The translations under genes and the position numbers were made by a program. From Ectobius pallidus (taxonomy: Eukaryota; Arthropoda; Insecta; Blattodea; Ectobiidae), in NCBI GenBank assembly GCA_964059195.1, contig CAXKWD010000009.1:90617432-90681431 (forward strand): 64,000 nt of DNA. The letters are read 5' to 3'. Shown one piece after another: positions 35,837 to 46,915 of the stretch. The notes beneath the pieces were generated by a model, which saw only the letters and a program-made list of their open reading frames with translations, made no database searches and was not told the DNA's origin. How positions within the stretch are numbered: the stretch's first letter is position 1; each line of letters begins with the position of its first letter.

Positions 35837-36130
35837 GGGTTTCTCAAAAACATTCAGAAATTTATTTATTTTTTATATTAAATACACAAATTAAAAGCAG
35901 TAAAATTTATTTATTACAGTAAGAACTTAGCCTAATTAAGCTTAAATTACACTTGCTACTATAAAAAGGAAATGCTTATTTTAATGAGGGTTTCTCAAAA
36001 ACGTTTAGAAATTTAATTTATTTTATTTTATATTAAATATAACACAAATTAAAAGCAGTCAAATGTATTAATTATAGTAAGAACTTAACCTAACTAATCT
36101 TAAATTACACTTGCTACTATAGAAAGGAAA
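35837..36130. repeat. Tandem duplication, ~151-bp unit
   Basis: Copy 1 begins at about 35837 and copy 2 at about 35988. Both run 'gggtttctcaaaaac' ... 'cacaaattaaaagcagt' ... 'agtaagaactta' ... 'ttacacttgctactata'. Several substitutions and small indels separate them, so this duplication is older than the one at 19856. Confidence 0.85.
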
Positions 36131-36358
36131 AGAAGGTATAAGAAGTTGTTCATTACTCGTGAAATGGGGGCTCATTAACTGCAGATTCTTTAAGTATTTC
36201 TATCTGCAACAGCAGCTTTGTAATTCTAAAATTAGTTCCTTTTACAGTTAATCAACCTCACATAAACATTTACTGATAAGAGATTTCTTCAGTTGGCATT
36301 TAAATATTGTGCCAGATAATTATTTTAATTTTGTTGGTATTTTATTATATAGTTCAAT

Positions 36359-36790
36359 CATGGGCAAACCCCTATCCATTGACACGCAACCCGCAAACTT
36401 GGTCAACTTACACATAGTTCGAAAAGAACGGGTAGATGGAGACACAAACAGACAATAAGTGCAGTGGCGGTTGCTCAATCTTAGGGAAACACTAATTTCA
36501 CTTTATAGTATACATTACAATATACAAATAATACAAACAATTTTGTATTTTTAATTATTCTTTTACGTGTGCAATTATTTCATCATACAAAGGTTTAGAA
36601 TGTGCCATAACGCCTTTCCATTCGGAACTGTGTCGCAACCCGTCACTGCTTGCAAAGAGATATGATTCATACACGGGAATAATCTACCACGTACACCGAA
36701 TGTCCGCAATGCCATCTTGTGTCTTATGCGGGAAGGTCGAGAACCACAAGTGGTTCGCGAACCAGTAAATGCCCATGTATGATATAGTTT
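36359..36790. mobile_element. Possible decayed DNA transposon
   Basis: 'catgggca' at 36359 and 'tgcccatg' near 36770 are inverted, and 'atatagttcaat'/'atatagtttaat' lie just outside. The duplication and the inverted ends are not in register, so the boundaries are unsure. Confidence 0.25.
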
Positions 36791-37182
36791 AATTCCCCTC
36801 ACACTGATATCTTTATTTGATATTTGCTTAGTGTGTACTGTCTTATGATGTCTATTTTACTTCGGGTATTATTAGTTCTGCATGAAATAACGTAATGCAA
36901 TTATTACATAAAGACAACATTATTCTTACACATCCAAAATTTAGACGCAACGTGATTAATTACCAAACACAATAGCTGAGAAACCCCACCAGTTACTGAC
37001 TGTCAGAGGCGCCTTCTCCACGAAATAATTTTCAAGCCTACGTGCCACAACAAAAATACTATAACCGTACCGAACGGCGTTCCCGCTTTACAACAGAAAT
37101 AAGCAATAAACTCAATTTTCTTAAACATTGCTTAAGTTTATGGCGTTTAAAAAAAAAAATTATGAATACAAGAATTATTGTT

Positions 37183-37195
37183 CTTATTATTATTG

Positions 37196-37240
<45 letters not shown>

Positions 37241-37241
37241 C
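37183..37241. repeat. (ATT)n microsatellite
   Basis: Pure ATT repeat giving poly-Ile frames on both strands (37042-37341); not coding. Confidence 0.95.
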
Positions 37242-37276
37242 TTCCATGTTACACCCTCTATCCCATTTCTCACATA

Positions 37277-38312
37277 GGGCAAAACCGGGTGACGCGCCGC
37301 ACCGGGAGAGATGCCGCACCCCCTCTAACTCGAACATTTGACGCTAGGTAACGCTAATTGTCGTGATACCATCTCCAGTTCCCTCCCTAGAGTAACTGGA
37401 TCACGTGTCTTCATTGTTTGCGGTGTATATGTCATTGTTATAACGGTATTTGTCAGGTAAGTGCACTAGTTTCACTGCGAAACTTTTTTTGACGCATTAC
37501 TTTATTCTTTCCTGATCTGTATTTGTTCCATTTTTTCTGCGTGTACTACTTTTAATAGACTATTTAGAGGTTGTAAAGATATTGTGAGTGAAGTTCGCCA
37601 TAACAACAATAACAATAAGCTCTACAGATGAGTACGGCGCGTGTCCCTGAGGTTTGGGACACATGCCGCATAGCTTTCAAGGGTGACACGCCGCACAATG
37701 TTTTGTAGTATAATTACCCCCCAAAATTATTTTTTCTGCTCTTTTCAGCAATAAATATGCCGACAAGGTGTAGGGAAAGGGAGGGAGCTAAACAACGTGG
37801 CCTATGGAATGACAGTGACCTACAAGAAGCCGTTTGCGAATTAAGGCGGAGGAAATTTCCATTCGGGAAGCCGAACGTTGCTATAATATGCCAAAGTGGA
37901 CTATTCGTAGGCGCACGGACACAGGAAATTTGTAAACCGTCACTTGGGCCTGAAGGAAAATTTGGTACAGAAAATGAAACAAGGCTAGTCGCCAATATTC
38001 AGAGATTGTGTAGATAGGTTCTCTTTTGTTTTATACGTGCCTTTGAAGTAAATTTAGACTGATATTATGAATGCGGCATGTCTCCCATACGTGCGGCATA
38101 GCACCCTGCAACGCGGCATCTCTCCCGCTTTGTCTTTCAATTTAATAATTGTATTTACACATTTAATTATTATTTAATAAATATTTTCGTTGCTGAAATA
38201 AAGGGAGGGAAGATCATAGCTTGGAATCTCAAAAAGAGTTTTCAAAATATTCAATCCTGTTTTGAGGTAGACGAATTTCAAGAAAAGTGCGGCGCGTCAC
38301 CCGGTTTTGCCC
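37277..38312. mobile_element. pogo-family DNA transposon, deletion derivative, 1036 bp
   Basis: The terminal inverted repeats begin GGGCAAAACCGGGTGACGCG and are identical over 26 bases; including the flanking CA-TA/TA-TG the palindrome is 30 bases (37273-37302 and 38287-38316). TA flanks both sides, the target of Tc1/mariner/pogo transposases. Subterminal 'tgcggcat' motifs are mirrored: near 37310, 37665 and 37692 on the left, and 38070, 38092 and 38115 on the right. They are probable transposase-binding repeats. The damaged DNA-binding domain at 37757-38017 supports the pogo assignment. The catalytic DDE domain is missing. Confidence 0.85.
37757..38017 (+). pseudogene. pogo-type transposase N-terminus (HTH_psq), frameshifted
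   Basis: An 86-codon frame starts MPTRCREREGAKQRGLWNDS and continues to about codon 38 as the first part of a Pipsqueak-type helix-turn-helix (basic start, W-x-x-x-D-L-x-x-A-V). The recognition helix then appears in another frame (MPKWTIRRRTDTGN, about 37890-37930), and the original frame resumes with LGPEGKFGTENETRLVANIQ, the conserved linker of pogo/Tigger-like proteins. Two nearly compensating small indels therefore bracket the recognition helix. The reading frame survives but the DNA-binding helix is scrambled. It ends at RLCR, so the CENP-B-type second domain and the DDE catalytic core are absent. It lies centrally within TA-flanked inverted repeats. Confidence 0.75.
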
Positions 38313-38314
38313 TA

Positions 38315-39743
38315 TGAAAGAAGTAAAAAATTGCACTATTATCGAATGGAACAACCAATGGCAGAACAGCGAAAATGGATATGTGACTAGGAACTTATTT
38401 TTTCCATCAGTATACGACAGAATGAAATGTAAACAGTTGGTACCAAGCTGTATCATGACACAGTTTTATACAGGACATGAAAAAATTCAACAGTGATTCC
38501 GTACAGCTAACAATGACGATTTTAATTGTGGAGAAAGTGAACAATCAGTTAACCATACTGTTTTCTTGCCTTATATACACATACGAATATTCGTATCCTA
38601 TTGCACCAACTGAACATTCCCCTCCATAACACACTCTGTAACAAGGCTGGATATAAATACGAGTATTTCTCGTCTTTTGTGCTCAGATTAGAATTATAGA
38701 CGTAATTATATTGTAAATATTTGAAATGTATTATAGCTCTATCCCTAATAGGCCTACACCTGAATAGGGTTTAATGCAGTTTTGGATATTCAATAATATT
38801 ATTACGTAACTTATATTATTTTTATTATCGTTACTATTATTATTATTGCCATTGTTATTATTATTATTATAGCAATATTTGTTATTATTATTGACAATAT
38901 TCCGCTAAACGTAGCCTACATTATTAAAATCGAACCCGAACATGCAGTCAGATACACTAATTACTTGAAAGTAACTTATCCATCATTATAATTAACTGTT
39001 TTCCCCAGAAAAAAATGGTCGCGGGTAGCAAGTGATTTATAAATTGATGTTTCATTATTACTTTGATCATTATGGGGACAGTCAGGTGAAAAAATGAGTA
39101 AAATTATAAACTAACAAAAATTATTTCACATTAAGGTCCTCTTGACGTTTATTTTCCATGGGATATGTCAATTGTTGATATTGAGAAAGTTTAGTTGCCG
39201 TTGTCTCAGGTTTTTAAAACACGGTGTAGTGTAGTTCTAAGTAATTTGATATTACTTTAACTAAGACATACAGTATTTACAAAGCTTTGTAATTTGTTCA
39301 TATTTAAATTCCTTCTTACTCAACAATTTTTGTTGTCTTGTAGACTATTATTGTAGAGACGCATATTCCTTGTTAGTGTCCATAGAAAGGCTATTCGCAC
39401 AATTTCTTTTTTTGTAGAATAATAAGAGGATGATTGATTTTCTATATTAATTGTTTATATAACTAAATTTGTATTTTGTTTATATTAAATTATATTTTTA
39501 ATTTATAAATATTAACATTAAATTTATATTTTATTTATAGGCTATTAAAATTAGTATCTCAGTTTTTGTAGGCCTAAATGAAATTTTAGAAATCTTTGAA
39601 GCTACCGGCGTTACGGTGAAATTACGAACACCGTCGTTTCGATGTTCCTCCGTTGAAGTTTCTTATACAAGGAACGTTTTATATTAACTTCAGATAGGCT
39701 ATTTGCTTGGAAAAATATAAATATCAAATGTAAGAGTCCAACT
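38315..39743. other. No recognisable feature
   Basis: AT-rich DNA with short ATT-rich runs near 38830-38890. No gene supported. Confidence 0.45.
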
Positions 39744-40110
39744 CTGAGGTGTAGGCGGGCCCGGTTTCGATTCCTGGCCGGGACAGGTTTCCTATAAAGG
39801 TGTGTTTTCTTGGGATGTTCTCCCCTGTTAGACGAATGTCGGGAAACTTAAGGTCCTCCTGGTCCCCGGACATCACCTGGCCGTCATTATCACCTTCATC
39901 CCATCTGTTCCTTGTTCGGAATATGTGTAGGCCTATCTCGTCCTAGTATTCCTGTAGTCTTAGAGGTGTCTCCGACATTGGGCCTATCGCCCATCAGAGG
40001 AGGCCCTCCACGTCCTTGTCTGGTCAAAAAAGAATCCGAAGGTAATCCCTCTCCCAAGAGGTAAGGCCCGGGCGGCAACGAGAGGGGTTAAACTAACAAA
40101 AAGGGAGAGA
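39744..40110 (+). mobile_element. 456-bp SINE family, copy 2, head-truncated
   Basis: Matches 61337-61792 from the B box ('ggtttcgattcctgg') onward: 'gacgaatgtcggg', 'ctggccgtcattat', 'cttcatcccat', 'gaggccctccacgtc', 'ttgtctggtcaaaaaag', 'aatccctctcc' and 'aaggcccggg'. The first ~40 bases containing the A box are replaced by unrelated sequence, so it is unlikely to be transcribed from its own promoter. Confidence 0.85.
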
Positions 40111-40114
40111 TGTA

Positions 40115-41797
40115 GGCCTATTCAGCTTTAGGACCTATTCAGATTTCAATTTTTATAAGCTTATGATTGGTGGTACAATAAGCTTACCCGTGGCCCGTGG
40201 CAATAGCGTGCCAAGCTCAACTTCAAGCCCATGTGCCACACTATATATATATACACAATTGTTTCTGGTTACGCACACGAGAGTGCGTTTTGGTTCAATA
40301 TACTGTCAAATGTTTGTTTTTAAAATCCACATGGCGGTCGATAATGCACACATTGGCCACAATTTCTGTCGAATCATTTTCATCACTTTCAGAGCACCTC
40401 AATGTTTATGCCGCTTGTAATAATGGTTATAGACAATACCATTGTAAATTCAATATCTGCCTTATGTCTGTAAATCTTTTTGACTCTAATATTTCATTAT
40501 ACCTTCTTTGTTAATTCTCCTATGGTGGTAGCGCAGAGAATCAGCTGTTTGGAGGAAGCTGCCATGTTTTTACGTCATGCGGGTCACGCGAGAAGAGAAT
40601 GAAGTTTATTGGTTGATTTCATATTTTTTGATAGAAAATTAGAAACATTGTATGCAATAAAGTTTGATTCAAAATATAGGATGAAATTGTGTGCAATGGT
40701 ATAAATATGGCAATATCACACGATCCAATTTGATGGTTTGTAGAAATCTGAACCAAAATTGGTCATTGGCTATGCATCTAACATAAGATCTATGGTATTT
40801 TCACTAGACTATCCTAAGTTCAAACGTAGGAACAGCCTGGTAGAGAGTATTATTAACAATCGATCATCTATAGCAGTAGGTACATATAATTTCATTCCTA
40901 CACCCGAGCATTTCATTTTCCAGTTACGCAACGTAATTTATATCTGTTTGTTTTTAGGAAGAAATTACTGTCGTCAACGTTACATTCAATTGTGTTGCGG
41001 TAGAGGGTGTATAATTTGTCTCCTCAATGGAATTTCTGGAACAAACATCATCTAATTCGGCCTCTAATGCGAATATAAGTCCCGGCAATTACTACTGTCA
41101 GGTATCTTAGCAACAGCATGACGATAGGACAACAACAGCGTGCCGCTTGGATGATGATCTGCAAGCACAATGGCCAGCCAGATCAGAACTCCCAGGGCAC
41201 CTAGAAGACGCCTTTACGTTTAGTACAGTTTGAAGGAAGAGTGGCATATCATTAGGCTGAATTCCTACGAAATCTTAGGAGGTAAACACTTTTAGGAAAT
41301 AAGGATATGTAAATCGTTCGAACAAGTGGATAAATTCAATATCTGGGAGCAATAGTTTCAGATACGAATAATATTAAGGCATAATTTAAGTGTAGACTCA
41401 ATTTAATATCTACAAATCAATTTGGTTTCAAAAATAATTTAAGTACAGAAGATGGCATCTTCCAAATTACATCCAAAGTCATGAATGATGGGCTTAAATT
41501 TTTAGGAATATTTGGCATAATGGAACTTTGTGCCCCATGCTGCTCCCCTTTCCACTCGCCACTCGCCTGGCAGCTTCCACCCCTCTCGGCTTCTTCCCGC
41601 GTGCCGCCTGCTCTACTTCCCCGCAACGCATACCTTCATGCCTGTAGCCGTTGCTCAACGCCGGTAATGCATAATTGCAATTGATATGTCACCTAATATT
41701 TCACAATAAACAATGCCCCTTGCACCTCCACATAATATTCCACAATTATAAAAACGACCCTTCCAACAAAATAGGCTATTTCACAATACAAAAAATA
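40115..41797. other. No recognisable gene
   Basis: Frames at 40163-40514 and 40759-41055 (85-105 codons) show no domains. A GC-richer patch lies at 41530-41650. No repeat termini found. Confidence 0.4.
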
Positions 41798-41961
41798 CCC
41801 TTGTACCATACATAATATTTCATAATTATAAAAAACGCCGTATTATAACATAAAATGTGACTTAATTGATGCTTAATTCCCTTGTACCATACATAATATT
41901 CATAATTATAAAAAACGCCGTATTATAACATAAAATGTGGCTTAATTGATGCTTAATTCCC
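41798..41961. repeat. Tandem duplication, 80-81-bp unit
   Basis: Units 41798-41878 and 41879-41958 differ by a one-base deletion and one substitution. A third partial copy starts at 41959, and a diverged relative ('cataatattccacaattataaaaacg') lies just upstream at about 41730. Confidence 0.9.
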
Positions 41962-42069
41962 TTGTACCAACACTACTTATAAAAACCGATTCTTGCGTTA
42001 AAACTTATGAAATCCCCTTAACATAACTCTAATATACGAACGCTTCCTTCAGTGCTCAACATTCACTCG

Positions 42070-42108
42070 TTGCGTAGGGGTCCCGGGTTCGAATCCCGGT
42101 CGATCCAA
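42070..42108 (+). repeat. tRNA T-arm-like fragment
   Basis: 'ccgggttcgaatcccgg' forms a perfect T-arm stem-loop followed by 'tcgatcca'. The 5' half (A box, D arm, anticodon arm) is missing, so it is a SINE or tRNA-pseudogene remnant and not a tRNA gene. Confidence 0.5.
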
Positions 42109-42359
42109 AATTTACTATTAGGAATAGGTCTCAAATGGGTAGGTAGGGTGAAGAGGAGGTGAGAGGAAGAGAGGAAGGAGACAGGAAATGAAGAGAAGAA
42201 GAGAATAAAGAAGAAATAAATTATTTTTTCTGTTTCATCAGTTCATTAAGAGATGGCGCCACCGTCGCTACTAGTAGTTCAAATGCCGCCGCTAGGGTGG
42301 GAGTTAGAGAGTTGGAGTGAGGGACTCGCATGGGACGCAAAGTTCGGTTTTCCCGAATA

Positions 42360-42475
42360 TTTCTTTATTTAAAAAAGGCATTTGACACTGTTAACCATGA
42401 TATATTATTGGAAAAGTTAAAGTGCTACGGCATAAGAGAAAATGCATTGGAACTAACATCATTTAGAGTTTTCAT
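42360..42475 (+). pseudogene. Reverse transcriptase motif-A fragment (LINE)
   Basis: Thirty-seven codons read FLYLKKAFDTVNHDILLEKL then KCYGIRENALEL. This is the classic non-LTR reverse transcriptase motif 'FLDLxKAFDTVNHxILLxKL', where the first Asp binds catalytic metal. Here that residue is Tyr (codon tat), so the site would be inactive. No flanking RT motifs are found on either side, so it is an isolated remnant with no visible tail. Confidence 0.75.
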
Positions 42476-43855
42476 AATCTGCAAAATTTACAGATAAATC
42501 ACATGACTTGCCGCCACTGCATTAGTTCTTTTTTTCTCTCATAACTACAGCGTTAACAACGAAGTTCCTTTGTTTTGCATTTTTTCAAATGTTAAGTCAT
42601 GCCCTGGGAGATTTTATGCTGTAACAGGGGAAATTGAATCAATAGAGCAAAATCTCCTAATGAAAGTTTCTTGTCTATGCCCCTGTATACACAGGTAAAG
42701 TATTTCGGCGTTATTCATTAACACGTATAATGTTAACGTTCTCGTAGATAGGAAAGATGAAATTTATGATTGAAATTATTTTTGAACGAGTGTAAAATTT
42801 AATCCTAATTTAATAGGGATACTTCTCAGCCTTCCCTCACGAAGTGGCATTGAACTGTTGAACAAATCCTAGCAGGATGGACACTTGTTCTTTACAGCTG
42901 CCAGTGCTGAAGTCGTGGGCACATGATTTGAAATAAAAATGCTTCTTGCTGCAGATGTCAGCGGTGGAGGAAAAGTTTCTGTAGTAATGACGGTTCTGAA
43001 TAGATGCGTAATGACATTAATGAAAAGTGGGAGGCAAAACCGGAAGAGCCTAGTTGTCATTATTGTTTTCCGTTGCCCCGTAACCTACAATCTGCAGAAA
43101 TTGCTAGCTGCGTTATTGTCGTCATGGACGTTGTGTAAGTTGATATCCCTTTTGCCTGGCCTATATGTGGTTGTTGTTAATTTCCTTCTTCCCTTTGCTT
43201 CTTTCTCTTTTTTTTTCACTCCCTCCTCCCTCGTCATAACACACAGAAGTAGAGGGGGAGTTAAAAATGGATATTTTGTTGTACCATCCCATATTATTCT
43301 TTTGTTTGATTTGCTGCGTTTCTCTCTTTTTTTGTGAATTTTCCCATGGTTACGCACAGCGATTCGTTATTTACTACAAGACTGTATTCTTTTTCAGAAA
43401 CTAGCTTGGAGATGTTTCCACACTTATGGTCATCTCTAATGACAAATATTTGTTGTATGCGTGTTAGCATCAAGTAAATTATAGACTTATCTGAGAAGAT
43501 GAGAAATTGTAGAAAATGTCAACTCATGAGAATATGTAGGCTATAGTAGAACAAATCTGGCGTTTACTCTGTCAAGCTTGTCAGACCATGTGAAAAAATT
43601 CGCACACTGGTTTGTCTTTAAAACTTTCCAAAGTTGAGCTCATTTTTTTATGCAGTTCATAGCGGAAGAAGTCTATGCTAAAGAGAAGCTTTTCATATCG
43701 CCCACCTAAGAGGAAATAGGCTTTATGTATGAATTCTCGTAAACCGGGATTACTCTGTCTCTCTGGGTTACTTCGACAGAAATCGGGGCTTAATTGACAT
43801 CTAACATTTTTTTTTTCCAGTTTTCTTCCTTTGTTCAGGAATATTCTTGAAGTAA
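42476..43855. other. No recognisable gene
   Basis: Holds the longest open frame in the window, 132 codons at 42939-43337. It is Val/Leu/Phe/Ser-rich with no recognisable domain, no homology pattern I know and no supporting splice or promoter context. A chance ORF is the simplest reading. Confidence 0.4.
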
Positions 43856-44048
43856 TTTACTGCAAACTGACATTATAATTCATTCGGTTTAGAAGCAGAA
43901 TTTTACACAATTATAATTCAGTCGGTTTAGAAGTCGGATTTTAAACAAAACTGTAACATGTACTGCAAGGTCACATAATTATAATTCAATCGGCTTAAAA
44001 GCAGGATTTCAAGTATAACTGTAAAATTTACTGCAAGCTCACATAACT
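43856..44048. repeat. Tandem repeat, ~68-bp unit, 2.7 copies
   Basis: Three imperfect units share 'attataattca-tcgg-tta-aag-c-gatttt' and 'tactgcaa--tcacata'. The first is shortened. Roughly 80-85% identical by eye. Confidence 0.8.
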
Positions 44049-44402
44049 ACGAAGGTTTAATAGTGGCTATACATCTATAAAATCAAGGTGAATTACAGGT
44101 ACTTCAAATAGCTTTTTTTGTTGGTTGTTGGTTGGATATCCAAAGCTGAATGCTTGCTGAACTAAACTAGGTCTATGGGATATCAGTACAAGAAAGATAT
44201 AGTCTTTGTGTAGTAGTAAAATAGAATTTTATTTACACAATTACATACATAGTTATCTAATCCATTTTACAAATCATAGTTTTAGGTTCAACTGTCTTCT
44301 ATTTGATTATAAGTAATTGTAGCCTACTTTTAACCGTAATTTTTTGACTGGCAAAGCGGAAGAGAAGGCCAAATAGCTATAGCTCTGCCAGGATAAACAA
44401 AC

Positions 44403-44715
44403 TACTAAACTCCGTGGCGCTACATCCCTGGAGGGACTTGGCCTACCACCCGACCGCTGCTTCATCTCCCGTAGGCAGATGGCAGGATTGGGGGGCATGT
44501 GGTCAGCATGCCGGCACCCACGGCCGTTAATGGTGGTTTTCTTGACCGGAGCCGCTACTTCTCTATCAAGTAGCTCCTCAATTTGAATCACGAGGCTGAG
44601 TGCACCCCTGCCAGACCTCCCTACCTCAGAAAAATCCGAGGAGGTACCGGGAATCGAACCCGGGCCGACGGATCTGTAGTCAGCGACACTAACCACAAGA
44701 CCACGCCGGCGGACT
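44403..44715 (-). mobile_element. Full-length tRNA-derived SINE, 14-bp perfect TSD
   Basis: Minus-strand element. From its 5' end at 44715 it has the A box 'tggtcttgtggttagtg', the B box 'gggttcgattccc', 'gatttttctgaggtagggag', 'ggtgcactcagcctcg', 'gaccacatgccccccaatcc' and ends '...gtagcgccacggagtttagta'. CAGGATAAACAAAC is repeated exactly at 44389-44402 and 44716-44729. The 3' end has no poly(A), so priming probably relies on a LINE-like 3' sequence. The 129-codon frame over it is an artefact. A diverged copy is at 50957-51224. Confidence 0.92.
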
Positions 44716-44736
44716 CAGGATAAACAAACGAATTAT

Positions 44737-44795
44737 AATTATTATTATTATTATTATTATTAATATTATTATTATTATTATTATTATTATTATCT
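44737..44795. repeat. (ATT)n microsatellite
   Basis: Nearly pure ATT, adjacent to the SINE target site. Confidence 0.95.
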
Positions 44796-44799
44796 TACT

Positions 44800-46888
44800 T
44801 ATAAGCTTATGTCTAGGCCCCGTCCCTTAAAATTGCCTCGTAAATTAATCTAGTCAAGATTGGGAATTCTGATTATCTTTTGACACTTTTCCTATTTTAT
44901 TCACCCTTAATTTAATTTTTCTCAGCCACTTCTCTCTCACTCTTTCTAATTACTCCCCTATTTCCTTATTGCAATAGTAAGTTCAAGGGTAGCCCACTTA
45001 CTTTGAGAAATAATTAAGTTTCTAAAACTTGTAGTCTAATTACTTCCAGTAAAATCTACATCTGACTGACAACATTTTTTTCAGGACAATTCTCCAACTT
45101 CTTGTACGTTAAAGCAGATTAAAATCATCCAGTACAGTAACTTTTTTTGTTATTTAGTGAAAATTAGGCAATCTTAATACCAATCATAACTTACGTAAAA
45201 ATAAAATGTCGACTTAAAATTCATGAGGAAATAAATCCTTATTCAAACTGTGCTGTATTATACAAAAAATGAGTCATTTATATAAATAAGTAGTTATGCC
45301 CTGTATATATACTCCCAAATTATAATAAGTCCTTTAATAAAAAGAAACATGATGCCCAAACTGAAAGAAAATTAATTTGTAGTTAAAAGAAATGTAAAGA
45401 AAAGCTTTTATACAGATTCGCAAGTGACGATTATACAGGTCAACTAATGATCCCGTTTTGCGATAGCGACGGCAGGTTTTATTAAAACTTCTGTTAGGCC
45501 TATCTGTTTGGTACTAAGACATTTTAGAAACTTATCTCCTTTCTGTACTTGAATTATGTGGATGTTTGTAAATATATTGGCAAAAACTGTGAAAATGTTA
45601 CTTTCTGTATTAGGTAAGAGTCCTTTTAAAAATTCAAATCTTTAAAAAAAAGTTGTTGGTTTAGAATTCTAGCTGGTAAATTCGTACCATTTGTAGGCTT
45701 TAAGCATTAACAGAACTTCCACCAGTCAGACTATTTACCCAAATTTAGGAGTTAGCCCCATTCTAGCTTTAGAGTTAACAAATAAAAAAAATTGAAGTAT
45801 GAGCAATCAGAAAGAATACTTGCTGATTCAATTACTTGTACTGTCTACATTTTACACGTAACTTGCTTGTAATTCTTAGAAAGAATGAAGGCAAAAAGTT
45901 CTGAAAAACATATGTCTGTGATACTAACAACTTTCTTTTCTCAGCTTCATTCCAGTGCTTTCCGCGTATATCGATTTCCTAGTATCGATATGTCCCTAAT
46001 TAAATTATAGCACGTTCGACTATAACAGTCCATGACGCTTGAATGAGTTTTACAATAGCAGTCCAACTTGTGTCGTAGGAAATGTCATTGTAACATTGAT
46101 AGTGGACGGACAGGCCAACAAATAGATGGCAGAGAAAGAATAAGTTACTCGAAGAAAACAACAAAAGGAGAATGTTATGAAAATCAAGCTTGTCATAAAA
46201 TCACATTCTATAGCGTATAATTTAGTACCCACGCCTTCTTATAACCTAAGCTACGAGCTAAGACAATATATAGCTTGTAAATTTGTAAATAATATTATAA
46301 TTTATAGCTATTGTAGTTTTCTCCTTTCTGGAACTAAGACGGTACGAAAATACTTTTGTAAGGTTATATTTTAGGATTCTTTATATGATCACAATAGTCA
46401 CTTACGTTTTGAATCAATCATTTAGGCCCATTGGAGGTAAAAAGATGGAAAATGTTGTCGAAATGTGGAAATAAAGAGTAAGCTTATGTTCAAATTCTTT
46501 AACGTGTTATAGGCAGTTGTTATTTTTAGTTTTTTAAGGAATGTTACAAAGAATATTCTGAACGCAGCATTAAAAAGTCCCCGCAGTGGTGACCAATTTT
46601 ACAAGCGCCCGAGGTCTCGGTGTTTGCCATATGTCCTCAAATTGGTCCTTACGGTGTAAATGGTCATTAAAATGTAACGTATTCAATAGATCTCTTATAC
46701 TTAAACAAATTGCTTCAAACCACTGGTAATAAATATATTATTCTGGTTCGATTATATTGGTTTAGTGAACTTTTAAATTGTTTGGAACTGTGGGAAATTA
46801 CTTTGCTGGACTAATCGGAAAATTGTAAGACTCTGACAAAATGTTATAAAATGCTACATTTTGCTAACAATAATTGTTTGGATGCAAT
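44800..46888. other. No recognisable feature
   Basis: AT-rich DNA. The frames at 46050-46374 show no domain. Confidence 0.45.
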
Positions 46889-46915
46889 ATTATTATTATT
46901 ATTGTTATTATTATG

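Noticed and set aside
42070..42108. Functional tRNA gene
   Set aside because: Only a T-arm and part of the acceptor are present; no D arm, anticodon arm or A box.
42939..43337. 132-codon ORF, the longest in the window
   Set aside because: Low-complexity Val/Leu/Phe/Ser composition, no domain and an overlapping frame on the other strand; it fits a chance ORF.
44307..44696. 129-codon minus-strand ORF
   Set aside because: It is the translation of a SINE with perfect flanking duplications.
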